From the NCBI RefSeq assembly GCF_013284245.2, contig NZ_CP085876.1, forward strand, positions 458,501 through 522,500: 64,000 bases of DNA. The letters are read 5' to 3'. Positions 17,216-25,475 of the stretch are shown here, piece after piece. Position numbers and translations under genes: made by a program. This DNA is from Brevibacillus sp. DP1.3A (lineage in GTDB: Bacteria; Bacillota; Bacilli; Brevibacillales; Brevibacillaceae). The notes under the pieces were generated by a model that saw only the letters and a list, made by a program, of their open reading frames with translations, searched no databases and was not told the DNA's origin. Within the stretch, counting starts at the first letter, position 1. Every line of letters begins with the position of its first letter.

Positions 17216-17881
17216 ATGAACAAGGCAGATCGGATCAAAAGAATGAAAGTACCTGCCCCAGTGGGACCGGGACTCGCCAGACGACTTCCGCCAGGACAAA
17301 TCCTGACAGAGCGCTTTCCCATTTTGCATGAGGGAGACGTGCCGGTGTATGACATGAACGAATGGACACTGCGCGTTTTTGGAGAGGTAGACCAGGAAGT
17401 GACACTCTCCTACGAAGAGATCATGGCGATGCCACAGGTGACAGTGACGAGCGACATTCACTGCGTGACGCGCTGGTCCCGTTTTGACAATGCGTTTACA
17501 GGCGTGCGTTTTCGTGATTTTTTGCAAGCAATTGACGTGACTCCGCGAGCGAACTTCGTCATGCTGCACGGTGATCACGACTATACTGCCAATGTGCCGC
17601 TCGCTGATCTGGAGCGTGATGATGTGCTGCTGGCTCACTCCTTTGATGGAGAGCGACTGACGGACAAGCACGGCTGGCCGCTTCGCCTGGTTGTTCCTCA
17701 TCTGTATTTCTGGAAAAGCGTGAAGTGGATCAGAGGAATTGAATTTATGACGGAAAACAAGCCCGGCTTCTGGGAGCAAAATGGATTTCATCTGATCGCA
17801 GACCCGTTCCGCGAAGAGCGGTTCTCCGGTGAAGCGTTGCCGATACCAGAGGATGAGTGGGAGAAAAAGGAGTTCGATTGA
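17216..17881 (+). CDS. Sulfite-oxidase-fold molybdopterin oxidoreductase (YuiH-like)
   Basis: A 221-residue protein carrying the Moco-binding core of the sulfite oxidase family. The presumed Mo ligand is the Cys in SDIHCVTRWS (about Cys82), followed by FTGVRFRDFL and the LVVPHLYFWKSVKWIRGIEF segment typical of these proteins. It lacks a Tat signal and the dimerisation domain, so it is a short cytoplasmic form. In this fold, MsrP-type enzymes reduce sulfoxides while others oxidise sulfite. It is embedded in a SAM-controlled nucleoside uptake operon, 42 bp after the permease and directly ahead of a nucleoside phosphorylase, which is unusual. Action on a sulfur-containing nucleoside or its oxide is a testable guess. 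Confidence 0.82.
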   Translation: MNKADRIKRMKVPAPVGPGLARRLPPGQILTERFPILHEGDVPVYDMNEWTLRVFGEVDQEVTLSYEEIMAMPQVTVTSDIHCVTRWSRFDNAFTGVRFRDFLQAIDVTPRANFVMLHGDHDYTANVPLADLERDDVLLAHSFDGERLTDKHGWPLRLVVPHLYFWKSVKWIRGIEFMTENKPGFWEQNGFHLIADPFREERFSGEALPIPEDEWEKKEFD

Positions 17882-17882
17882 G

Positions 17883-18608
17883 ATGTTGACGAATCTAAAG
17901 GTAGATCCCGAACAACTGCCAAAGCGCGTCATTGTGTGCGGTGATCCAAAACGTGCAGCCTTGATTGCTTCGAAACTCGACGATCAGCGCCAAATCGGGG
18001 AAAACCGCGAGTATCACAGCTATGCGGGTACTTGGAAAGGCGTCGAGGTAGCGGTAGTGAGTCATGGGGTAGGCGCACCTGGAGCAGCGGTATGCTTCGA
18101 GGAGCTGGCGAAGGGCGACGTTCAGGTCATCATTCGCGTAGGAACTGCCGGGTCATACCAAAAAGAAATCGAGACAGGCAGCCTCGTCATCAGCTCCGCA
18201 GCGGTTCGCCAAGACGGCTTGACCAGTCAGTTGGTTCCGGCGGGCTTCCCGGCTGTTGCCAATCGCCATGTCGTGGACGCGCTTGTACAAGCAGCAGGAG
18301 CAAACGCATCAGACTTGAAGGTATTTGAAGGAATCACGCTGACACTCGATGTCTTCTACAGTGGAGTGTTGGAGTTCCCGCACAAGCTGTACCAAAAAGC
18401 TGGCGTTTTGGCAGTCGAGATGGAAAACACCGCTCTCTTCGTGATTGCGGCGCTTCGCGGTATGAAGGCAGGCTCCATTTTAGCGATTGACGGGTATGCA
18501 GATGCAGACTTGATCGAATCGTATAACCCGCACACCGATGTGATGGCAAAAGCCATTGAAGCCGAAGCGTTGATCGCACTGGATGCAGCCATTGCAGTTT
18601 CCCAGTAA
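17883..18608 (+). CDS. Nucleoside phosphorylase (NP-I family, uridine/purine type)
   Basis: A 241-residue phosphorylase. The phosphate-binding N-terminal motif is VCGDPKRA, and the family also shows SHGVGAPGAAVCFEEL, RVGTAGS and the ribose-binding AVEMENTALF (EMEN). A likely catalytic Asp is in ILAIDGYADAD. These enzymes split nucleosides with phosphate into base and ribose-1-phosphate. ATG 17883 comes one base after the previous stop, with AAGGAG ahead; longer readings start inside the preceding gene. It is the last gene of the BMP operon, so it likely processes the imported nucleoside. Choice between adenosine, methylthioadenosine, inosine or uridine is not possible here. Confidence 0.85.
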   Translation: MLTNLKVDPEQLPKRVIVCGDPKRAALIASKLDDQRQIGENREYHSYAGTWKGVEVAVVSHGVGAPGAAVCFEELAKGDVQVIIRVGTAGSYQKEIETGSLVISSAAVRQDGLTSQLVPAGFPAVANRHVVDALVQAAGANASDLKVFEGITLTLDVFYSGVLEFPHKLYQKAGVLAVEMENTALFVIAALRGMKAGSILAIDGYADADLIESYNPHTDVMAKAIEAEALIALDAAIAVSQ

Positions 18609-18616
18609 CAATAGGT

Positions 18617-18653
18617 AAGCCCAGGACGTTTCAGAGGTCCTGGGCTTTCTTGT
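18617..18653 (+). terminator. Intrinsic terminator of the BMP operon
   Basis: AGCCCAGGAC (18618-18627) pairs with GTCCTGGGCT (18637-18646), then TTCTTGTAGTTTT. Confidence 0.85.
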
Positions 18654-18689
18654 AGTTTTAAAAGGCATCGATGAACTAACAAAGCTGGC

Positions 18690-18900
18690 GAGAAGAAAAA
18701 GCACAGGGCTCGTAGACCTTGACAACGCCTACCCAGTCGGAACTTCAAAAAGGGGACCCGCATGTCGAACACTTCTTCCTCGAGAAACTTCCGCCCGTAG
18801 GGTGGCTTTGGCTCGACGGTCCCCTTTTTGCAGTGTAGACGCTCAGTGAATCCCCCTTGCGGGCGTGTCAGAGTCGAAGAGAACTGTGCTTTTTCTTCTC
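18690..18900 (+). repeat. Double-stem element E, copy 1
   Basis: A 211-bp intergenic element. A perfect 17-bp outer stem joins 18690-18706 with 18884-18900; an inner stem AAAAAGGGGACC (18747-18758) pairs with GGTCCCCTTTTT (18818-18829). The motif CAGTGAATCCCCCTTGCGGG is at 18844-18863 between inner and outer 3' strands. The loop contains CTTCCTCGAGAAACTTC, close to the loop of copies 3 and 4. No coding potential. It lies between convergent genes. Confidence 0.7.
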
Positions 18901-18929
18901 CTCCACTATGTTGACTCAAACCAAAGCGA

Positions 18930-19256
18930 TCATTCCTCGTTAAAACGATCCAGCATAGAGATCGTATCAATCAGATGATTGTTAAAAATTTGTCTAGCCA
19001 CACTCAATAGCTCGATGATCATCGGATCACGCAGCGAGTAGGTGACTTTGTTTCCGTCCTTCGTTCCGTACACGATATTATTGTTCCGCAAAATGGCGAG
19101 CTGTTGGGAAACAGCGGAACCTTCACTCCCAATGAGTGTCTGAAGCTCGTTTACATTCTTATCACCTTCCGCCAGCAGCTCCAGAATCCGAATCCGTAGG
19201 GGATGTCCCAACGCCTTGAAAAAATTCGCTTTAAATTGTTGTAGTTCCAAATTCAA
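18930..19256 (-). CDS. ArsR-family regulator
   Basis: A 108-residue winged-helix protein (LGHPLRIRILELLAEGDKNVNELQTLIGSEGSAVSQQLAIL, about residues 16-57). No metal-binding Cys pair of the classical ArsR kind (CVC) is present, so a non-metal or different sensor is likely. Start TTG 19256 follows GGAGG at 9 bases. It is the second gene after the SulP transporter, 24 bp downstream and in the same direction, so it is probably the autoregulator of that pair. Confidence 0.82.
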   Translation of the reverse strand: MNLELQQFKANFFKALGHPLRIRILELLAEGDKNVNELQTLIGSEGSAVSQQLAILRNNNIVYGTKDGNKVTYSLRDPMIIELLSVARQIFNNHLIDTISMLDRFNEE

Positions 19257-19280
19257 TGATAGGTTCCTCCGATCGTAACA

Positions 19281-21005
19281 TCATGTGGAAGTTTCAGTAG
19301 GAGCGGACAGGCGCGTGCATTCGCGGAAGGCAAAATGCTTACATCCGAGGCACTTCCCGGTATCCAGTAGACTGAGGGCATACGCTATCGCGTCTCCAGT
19401 ATGAGTAAAAAAGTGAGCTTCGCCTATGAGGCCATATAGCCCCGTACGCTGCAAGATTTTCTTGGGTCCAGCTTGGATTCCGGAAATAAGGACTGTTGTC
19501 CCTTGGTCCATACATTGTTTCACAATCCGGGATAAATTCGCTTCCCCGGTCATGTCCATCAGGGGGACTTTTCCCATCCGCAGTAGCAATACCTTTGGAT
19601 GTCGCTGAAGGGTTTGCATGAGGGAGCTTTCAAACAAGTCGGCATCCCCGAAAAACAGTGGACCCTCAATCGTGTAGATGCTGATTTGCGGGCAATCGTG
19701 CCCCTCAGTAACCATATGCGGCATGACCTTGTCGTTCTTGGAAGAGGGATCAGGCAGCACCTGAGCTACCCGCAAGCTATCGCGCGTTCGTTTGACAAAT
19801 AACAGGATAGACAGCACCAACCCCACTTCAATAGCGACGGTTAAATTGGTGAAAACGGTCAAAAGGAAGGTGAGCACCAGCACAAGAGAATCGCTCGTCT
19901 TCGCTTTTAGCATGTGGGCAAATTCCTTGCGCTCACTCATATTCCAGGCAACCAGCATCAAGATCGGCGCCATACTCGCCAACGGAATATGCGAGGCGTA
20001 AGGGGCGAACAGTAGGAGGATCAGCAAAACAACCAGACCATGAATGATGCCAGACATGGGGGAGGTTGCCCCGGTTCGAATGTTAGTGGCTGTTCTCGCA
20101 ATCGCGCCAGTAGCCGGAATTCCCCCAAATAACGGAGTCACGATGTTGGCGATTCCTTGGCCGATTAATTCCCGGTTGCTGTTGTGGCGACTGCGTGTCA
20201 TTCCATCGGCGACGACAGCGGACAATAAAGACTCTATCGCTCCTAGTATAGCAATGATCAGGGCAGGACTCAGTAACTTTTGGACACGTTCCCATGTGAT
20301 TTCAGGAAAATGAAAGCCGGGTAATGTACTCGGTATCTCTCCAAAGGTAGAGCCAATCGTCGCTACCTTTCCTTCCAAAAAGAGGACGGAAACGACACTA
20401 GCGACTACGAGTCCAACGAGAGAGGCCGGTATGCTACGGAAGAATCGGGGAGTCACCAAAATAAGGGCGAGACTCAAAATCGCAATGGCTACGCTGTATA
20501 GATTAATCGTGTTCAGATGAAGGACGATTTCCCTCATGTTGGACAAAAAATCCTCATGTCTTTGCAACTGCTCCAGACCGAGAAAGTTGGCAATTTGACC
20601 TGAGAAAATGATAACGGCAATCCCCGAAGTGAATCCGATGATGACAGGGCGCGGAATGAATTTGATCAGCCCGCCCAGCCGTAGAATCCCCATGAGAACA
20701 AGGAGAATCCCTGCCATAAATCCAGCGAGGAGCAAGTCTGCATAACCGTATTGCATGACGATTGCAAATAATATCGGGATAAAAGCGCCAGTAGGTCCTC
20801 CGATTTGGTAGCGGGAACCGCCAAAGAGAGAAATCAATATGCCGGCGATAATGGTCGTGTAAATCCCGTATTCAGGCTTTACTCCGGAGGCGATAGCAAA
20901 TGCCATCCCCAATGGTATCGCGATAATGCCGACGATTAACCCTGATACACAGTCTTTTCGAAAGGAAACGAGATCGTAGCCTTCGAATCTTGGTGCCCAC
21001 TTCAT
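19281..21005 (-). CDS. SulP-family anion transporter with STAS domain
   Basis: A 574-residue protein. An N-terminal SulP membrane domain (about 10-14 hydrophobic segments, residues 20-430, with the family stretch YGIYTTIIAGILISLFGGSRYQIGGPTGAF) is followed by a STAS domain (about 460-550, with LLLRMGKVPLMDMTGEANL). SulP proteins move sulfate, bicarbonate or dicarboxylates. A cysteine-rich tail (KCLGCKHFAFRECTRL) follows the STAS domain and is not a usual part of it. ATG 21005 fits the family start and has GAAGGG ahead; an in-frame upstream extension has no site. It is co-transcribed with an ArsR regulator. Substrate unassigned. Confidence 0.86.
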   Translation of the reverse strand: MKWAPRFEGYDLVSFRKDCVSGLIVGIIAIPLGMAFAIASGVKPEYGIYTTIIAGILISLFGGSRYQIGGPTGAFIPILFAIVMQYGYADLLLAGFMAGILLVLMGILRLGGLIKFIPRPVIIGFTSGIAVIIFSGQIANFLGLEQLQRHEDFLSNMREIVLHLNTINLYSVAIAILSLALILVTPRFFRSIPASLVGLVVASVVSVLFLEGKVATIGSTFGEIPSTLPGFHFPEITWERVQKLLSPALIIAILGAIESLLSAVVADGMTRSRHNSNRELIGQGIANIVTPLFGGIPATGAIARTATNIRTGATSPMSGIIHGLVVLLILLLFAPYASHIPLASMAPILMLVAWNMSERKEFAHMLKAKTSDSLVLVLTFLLTVFTNLTVAIEVGLVLSILLFVKRTRDSLRVAQVLPDPSSKNDKVMPHMVTEGHDCPQISIYTIEGPLFFGDADLFESSLMQTLQRHPKVLLLRMGKVPLMDMTGEANLSRIVKQCMDQGTTVLISGIQAGPKKILQRTGLYGLIGEAHFFTHTGDAIAYALSLLDTGKCLGCKHFAFRECTRLSAPTETST

Positions 21006-21205
21006 GATTGCAACCCTTCTTTTCGTATTTTCGAATATTTGATTATTTGAATATAGATGGATCATACATCTGCTCTTCCATTCCGTCAATTCCATCCTTA
21101 CATGAACTTTTCCGTTTATTAACATTCGCTTCAAGATTCCTTAACGCTCGTACAGTAGTATTCAAAGTAACAAGTGAACACATCCCTTCGGTTGGAGCCA
21201 TGGAG

Positions 21206-21276
21206 AAACCCCCGACAGCCTTTCCAAGCACTTTCATCGAGAGTTCTTTGGTATTGTCATGTCGCAGGGTTTTTTG
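21206..21276 (+). promoter_or_regulatory. Leader terminator/antiterminator, likely GlpP target
   Basis: A long broken hairpin: AAACCC (21206-21211) and GACA pair with TGTC and GGGTTT (21267-21272). Inside, CCAAGCACTTTC can pair with GAGAGTTCTTTGG with a small bulge, and TTTT follows. It lies directly upstream of glpP, the usual arrangement for GlpP/glycerol-3-phosphate antitermination in Bacillus. The 5' side also starts a CCCTTCGG stretch. Control by GlpP is inferred. Confidence 0.6.
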
Positions 21277-21303
21277 TCTTGGGCATAAGGAGGCTTAAAG
21301 CGA

Positions 21304-21903
21304 GTGAACCAGGAACAATTTCATGCAAGACTGGCACAGTACAAGCTGATCGCTTCCGTAAAAGAAGCGAAGCACCTGGAAAAAGCGGCAGAGGCAAATT
21401 TGAGTGCTGCGGTACTCTCGATTGGCAACATTGGTGTGATCAAAGGCTACGTGGATTATTTCAAGTCGAAAAATATCCCTGTATTTCTTCATTTGGAGCG
21501 GATTGGCGGAATCAGTCATGACCGGGAAGGCATCGCATTTCTGGCGCATTACGTCAAGCCAGACGGGATCGTCACTACGCGCAACACACTGGTCAAGCTG
21601 GCGAAAAAGCAAGGCCTGCTGACGATTCAGCGTTTGTTTTTGGTCGATAGCGACTCGATTAAATCAGGACTAACCTCCTTGCAGGAAACACAGCCTGACG
21701 CTGTTGAGCTGATGCCTGGTTTGCTGCCGGAGTTTATCGAAGAATTCAGAAGTGTGATCGATACCCCGATCATTTCTGGCGGGCTGATTCGCAAGCGGGA
21801 ACAGATGGAGGAAGTATTAAAGCATGGAGCGACAGCTGTTTCAGTCGGAAGTCCCCTGCTGTGGAAGGAGTGTAAGAACCTTGATTCAAGCGTTGTTATT
21901 TGA
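21304..21903 (+). CDS. glpP: Glycerol-3-phosphate responsive antiterminator GlpP
   Basis: A 199-residue protein matching the GlpP family along its length (SIGNIGVIKGYVDYFKSKNIPVFLHLERIGGI; KPDGIVTTRNTLVKLAKKQGLLTIQRLFLVDS; PDAVELMPGLLPEF; PIISGGLIRKRE). GlpP binds glycerol-3-phosphate and lets polymerase read through leader terminators of glp genes. GTG 21304 follows AAGGAGG. Here it heads an operon of HAD phosphatase, Ugp-type ABC transporter and glycerophosphodiester phosphodiesterase, rather than glpFK/glpD. The terminator-like hairpin ahead of it (21206-21276) suggests the operon is induced by glycerol-3-phosphate through GlpP itself. Confidence 0.9.
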   Translation: MNQEQFHARLAQYKLIASVKEAKHLEKAAEANLSAAVLSIGNIGVIKGYVDYFKSKNIPVFLHLERIGGISHDREGIAFLAHYVKPDGIVTTRNTLVKLAKKQGLLTIQRLFLVDSDSIKSGLTSLQETQPDAVELMPGLLPEFIEEFRSVIDTPIISGGLIRKREQMEEVLKHGATAVSVGSPLLWKECKNLDSSVVI

Positions 21904-22543
21904 TTTGGACGGGACCTTGCTGGACAGTCGGGATGCGGTCGTGGATGCCGTTGCTTTTACGGCTGAGCAGTACGCACCGGGACATTTTAGCAGGGAAGAG
22001 CTTCTTGCGCGTTTTGGCGAATCATTTGATGATTTTTTGGCGGCAGTTGCTACAGCAGCAGGTGTCCCTGACAAAAAAGAAGTGCTGCAGAGATACTTCG
22101 CCTATGTACGGGAGCATCATGAAGAACACGTCAAACTGTTTCCGTTTGTTCGCGAAGGGCTGGAAAAGCTGAAGGCGGCGGGCTTTACGATGGCGATCGT
22201 CACGAACAAGCAACGAGAGTTTACATTGGCTGGTCTGGAGATGGCAGGGATTGAGCATCTGTTTGAGGGCATCGTCACCGTCGATGATGTATCACGAGGC
22301 AAGCCGTCGGCTGAGCCTGTACAAAAAGCTTTGGGGGCACTAGGTAAAAGTCCCGAGCAAGCCATGATGATCGGTGACAGTCGCTACGATGTACTGGCTG
22401 CGGTAGGAGCGGGTGTGCAATCTGTCGTGCTGGAGTGGTACGGACAAGAGAAATGGCTTTACGCTTCTCCGGATTACCGCTACGCCGATTTCGAGACATT
22501 TGTTACGGAAATGCTGGCCGCAAAAGCACAAGGAGGGAAATAA
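21881..22543 (+). CDS. HAD-superfamily phosphatase (PpaX/Gph-like)
   Basis: A 220-residue hydrolase with HAD motif I DLDGTLLDS (about 7-15), motif II around IVTNK, a Lys/GKPSAEP motif III and motif IV GDSRYDV. The TTG at 21881 is the best start: AAGGAG lies 10 bases ahead and the protein then begins just before motif I. It overlaps the end of glpP by 23 bp. Within a glycerol-3-phosphate uptake operon it may dephosphorylate glycerol-3-phosphate or another sugar phosphate; the substrate is not evident from the sequence. Confidence 0.8.
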   Translation: MIQALLFDLDGTLLDSRDAVVDAVAFTAEQYAPGHFSREELLARFGESFDDFLAAVATAAGVPDKKEVLQRYFAYVREHHEEHVKLFPFVREGLEKLKAAGFTMAIVTNKQREFTLAGLEMAGIEHLFEGIVTVDDVSRGKPSAEPVQKALGALGKSPEQAMMIGDSRYDVLAAVGAGVQSVVLEWYGQEKWLYASPDYRYADFETFVTEMLAAKAQGGK

Positions 22544-22549
22544 AAACAG

Positions 22550-23617
22550 ATGGCACGTGTGGTGTTGGAGCAGGTAACGAAAGCCTTTCAGAATCAAAGC
22601 GTGGTCAAAGGATTGGATTTGGTCATTCCAGACGGCTCCTTTACGGTTCTGGTAGGTCCGTCCGGCTGTGGGAAATCAACCACACTCAGGATGATCGCTG
22701 GTTTGGAAACAGTGACGGACGGCAAAATCATAATCGGTGATCAAACGGTGAACCAATTGCCACCTGGCAAGCGTGATATTGCGATGGTTTTTCAAAATTA
22801 CGCCCTCTACCCAACGATGAACGTGTATGACAATATCGCCTATGGCTTGAGAAACCGTGGAACATCGAAAAAGGAATGTCAGGTGCTGGTAGAGGAGATC
22901 GCGGAAATCGTCGGGCTATCCGATTATCTCAAACGCAAGCCTTCTCAGCTCTCCGGTGGCCAAAGGCAACGTGTTGCACTCGCTCGGGCTATGGTGAAAA
23001 AGCCAAAGGTCTTCCTGATGGACGAACCGCTCTCCAATCTCGATGCGAAGCTGCGAAATCAGATGCGTGTGGAATTGACCAGTCTGCACAAGCAGCTCGG
23101 CAGCACCTTCATCTACGTGACACATGATCAGGTAGAGGCGGTGACCATGGGCGATCAGATCGTCGTCATGAATGACGGACACATTATGCAAGTAGCGACC
23201 CCGATGGATTTGTATCAGGAGCCGGAAAATCTGTTTGTTGCCCAATTTATCGGTTCTCCGCCGATGAATATTGTCTCTGCGGAGGGCAAGAGTGAGCACG
23301 TATGGGGATTCCGCCCGGAAAAAGCAGTGTTGTTGCCTTCTGCTGTATCTGCCATTACGAGCGAAGAGATGTGGAACGCACGAGGTCAGGTCGTATCCAG
23401 AGAAATTCTTGGCTCAGACACGCTCCTGCATGTAGAGACGGAAAAAGGCAGGGTCATCGTTAAAGCGGACTCGGAGGTAGCGATGCAGGTCGGCTCCTCG
23501 GTCACCGTCACTGTACCGTGGGAGTACATATATGTGTTTGAAAAAGGGAACGGAAAACGAGTGGGTCGCATGAGCGGACGAGAGCCTGTATCGGCACGTG
23601 CAGGAGGGGATAGCTGA
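22550..23617 (+). CDS. ugpC: ABC transporter ATPase, UgpC/MsmK type
   Basis: A 355-residue ATPase: Walker A GPSGCGKST (36-44), signature LSGGQRQRVALARA, Walker B FLMDEPLSNLDAKLR, and a C-terminal regulatory (TOBE/MalK-like) domain from about residue 240. It starts 6 bp after the HAD gene and its stop overlaps the next ATG (TGATG). Neighbouring glpP and phosphodiesterase genes point to glycerol-3-phosphate or glycerophosphodiesters as cargo. ATPases of this type can serve several sugar transporters, so the ugp name rests on context. Confidence 0.82.
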   Translation: MARVVLEQVTKAFQNQSVVKGLDLVIPDGSFTVLVGPSGCGKSTTLRMIAGLETVTDGKIIIGDQTVNQLPPGKRDIAMVFQNYALYPTMNVYDNIAYGLRNRGTSKKECQVLVEEIAEIVGLSDYLKRKPSQLSGGQRQRVALARAMVKKPKVFLMDEPLSNLDAKLRNQMRVELTSLHKQLGSTFIYVTHDQVEAVTMGDQIVVMNDGHIMQVATPMDLYQEPENLFVAQFIGSPPMNIVSAEGKSEHVWGFRPEKAVLLPSAVSAITSEEMWNARGQVVSREILGSDTLLHVETEKGRVIVKADSEVAMQVGSSVTVTVPWEYIYVFEKGNGKRVGRMSGREPVSARAGGDS

Positions 23618-24573
23618 TGCGAAAAGCGGCAACTGTACAGGAGTTGCCGGGTGTAAGCCAGTCGAAAACAGAAGTGCGTCCGTCGGCATTTGCATGGTCT
23701 GAGCTCGCATCCCGACTGCGTCCGTACTTGTATCTGGCACCCGCATTGATTTGTTTTATCCTGTTCTTCTTTTACCCGATTGGCTCGATCATTTATTTGA
23801 GCTTTCAGGACTGGTCATTGATCAATTTGGAGCAAATGGAATGGGTAGGCTTGCAAAACTATCAGGACTTGATGGTAGACGGAGATTTTCATCAAGTATT
23901 GGGAAATACCGCGGTCTTTACCATTGCGACAGTGGGGATCGGCCTGACGCTATCCTTCCTGCTCGCACTCTGGCTGAATAAAAAGGCAAAGGTGTACGGC
24001 ATTATTCAGGCGACTGTTTTCAGTCCTCACATCATTTCGTTGGTATCTGTCTCGATGCTGTGGATGTGGCTGATGGACCCTCAGTTTGGCCTGTTGAACG
24101 CAGGACTGGAAGCGGTCGGATTGCCTGCGTATACGTGGCTGACTGACCCAAAAAGCTCCTTGTTGTCACTGATTATCGTCAGCATTTGGAAAGGTGTCGG
24201 CTATAACACTCTCATTTTCATCGCAGGCTTGCAAAGCATTCCGGGCGATATATACGAGGCAGCAGCGCTCGATCAATCGCCGTGGTGGCGGACGCTGAGA
24301 CGGATTACGATACCGATGCTGTCACCGACGATATTCTTTTTACTCATTATCAATACGATCTCATCCTTTCAAGCGTTTGACACGATTGCCATTATGACGC
24401 AGGGTGGTCCAATCAATAGTACGAACATGCTTGTCTACTACATTTACGAGCAGGGCATGGACTTCTACAATGGCGGGATTGCTTCGGCTGCCTCTGTCAT
24501 TTTGCTGATACTGGTAGGGATTTTAACAGCTGTGCATTTTCTGGTGATGTCCAAGCGCGTGCATTATCGTTGA
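23617..24573 (+). CDS. ugpA: ABC transporter permease, UgpA type
   Basis: A 318-residue permease of the MalF/UgpA class with about six membrane segments and the cytoplasmic EAA loop (DIYEAAALDQSPWWRTLRRITIPML, about 210-234). A ~35-residue cytoplasmic N-terminal extension precedes the first segment. The start overlaps the ATPase stop by one base. It works with the next gene as a heterodimer. Confidence 0.83.
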   Translation: MRKAATVQELPGVSQSKTEVRPSAFAWSELASRLRPYLYLAPALICFILFFFYPIGSIIYLSFQDWSLINLEQMEWVGLQNYQDLMVDGDFHQVLGNTAVFTIATVGIGLTLSFLLALWLNKKAKVYGIIQATVFSPHIISLVSVSMLWMWLMDPQFGLLNAGLEAVGLPAYTWLTDPKSSLLSLIIVSIWKGVGYNTLIFIAGLQSIPGDIYEAAALDQSPWWRTLRRITIPMLSPTIFFLLIINTISSFQAFDTIAIMTQGGPINSTNMLVYYIYEQGMDFYNGGIASAASVILLILVGILTAVHFLVMSKRVHYR

Positions 24574-24600
24574 TGAACTCGTGATGAAAGGAGGAGCAGC

Positions 24601-25428
24601 ATGTATCGAGTGATTTTGGCTTCACGCAAGACCGTGGAATGGATTGGGCTTTTGATCGTGGCTTTCCTGTTCGTTTTCCCGTTTCTGTGGATGGCATCGA
24701 CGGCTTTCAAAACGATGCCAGAGGTCCGGCAATTTCCCCCGACGCTTTTGCCTGAGACGTGGGAGTGGAGCAACTTCGCCCAAGCGTGGGAATCAGGTCC
24801 GTTCCTTATGTATACGTGGAACAGCATTCTGGTTGCGGTAGGTATTTTGATCCTCCAATTTTTAACGGCGGTGCCTGCGGCTTACGCTTTCGCACGTTAC
24901 AAGTTTCCCGGTCGCAATCTGTTGTTTGGTCTTGTCTTGATTGTCTTGATGATTCCCGGACAAGTCATCTTTTTGCCGATTTACGTGCAATTGAGTGGCT
25001 GGGGACTCGTCAACACACTATGGTCGCTCATCCTGCCGTACGCAGCCAGTGCATTCGGAATCTTCCTGCTCAGGCAAGCATTCATGCAGGTGCCCGATGA
25101 AGTGATCGAGGCAGCACGCCTGGATAATGCGTCCGAATGGAAGATCATGTGGACGATCATGGTGCCGATGGCGAAACCTGTGCTAGTCACTTTTGGACTA
25201 TTCAGCTTTATTTACCACTGGAACGACTATTTCTGGCCGCTGATTATGACCAACAGTGACGAGGTGCGCACCTTGCCGATCGGAATATCCAGCTTGCACA
25301 TGTCCGACGGCGGCACATTGTGGAACGTCATGATGGCGGGCAACATGATTCTCATTCTACCGATTCTCGTCATTTTCTTCGTGGCACAACGGCATATTAT
25401 CAAAGCGTTCATCTATCAATCCAAATAA
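24601..25428 (+). CDS. ugpE: ABC transporter permease, UgpE type
   Basis: A 275-residue MalG/UgpE-class permease with about six membrane segments and an EAA loop (EVIEAARLDNASEWKIMWTIMVPMAKP, about 161-187). ATG 24601 follows AAAGGAGG. Partner of the 23617 permease. Confidence 0.84.
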   Translation: MYRVILASRKTVEWIGLLIVAFLFVFPFLWMASTAFKTMPEVRQFPPTLLPETWEWSNFAQAWESGPFLMYTWNSILVAVGILILQFLTAVPAAYAFARYKFPGRNLLFGLVLIVLMIPGQVIFLPIYVQLSGWGLVNTLWSLILPYAASAFGIFLLRQAFMQVPDEVIEAARLDNASEWKIMWTIMVPMAKPVLVTFGLFSFIYHWNDYFWPLIMTNSDEVRTLPIGISSLHMSDGGTLWNVMMAGNMILILPILVIFFVAQRHIIKAFIYQSK

Positions 25429-25475
25429 TAAAAGGAAGTCAAATTATTGGATCACAATAGGGAGGAAATCAAACT

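Noticed and set aside
21026..21054. AT-rich ATATT...AATAT inverted repeat ahead of the SulP gene as an ArsR operator
   Set aside because: Arms are only 5 bp in an AT-rich stretch with alternative direct repeats; too weak to list as a site.
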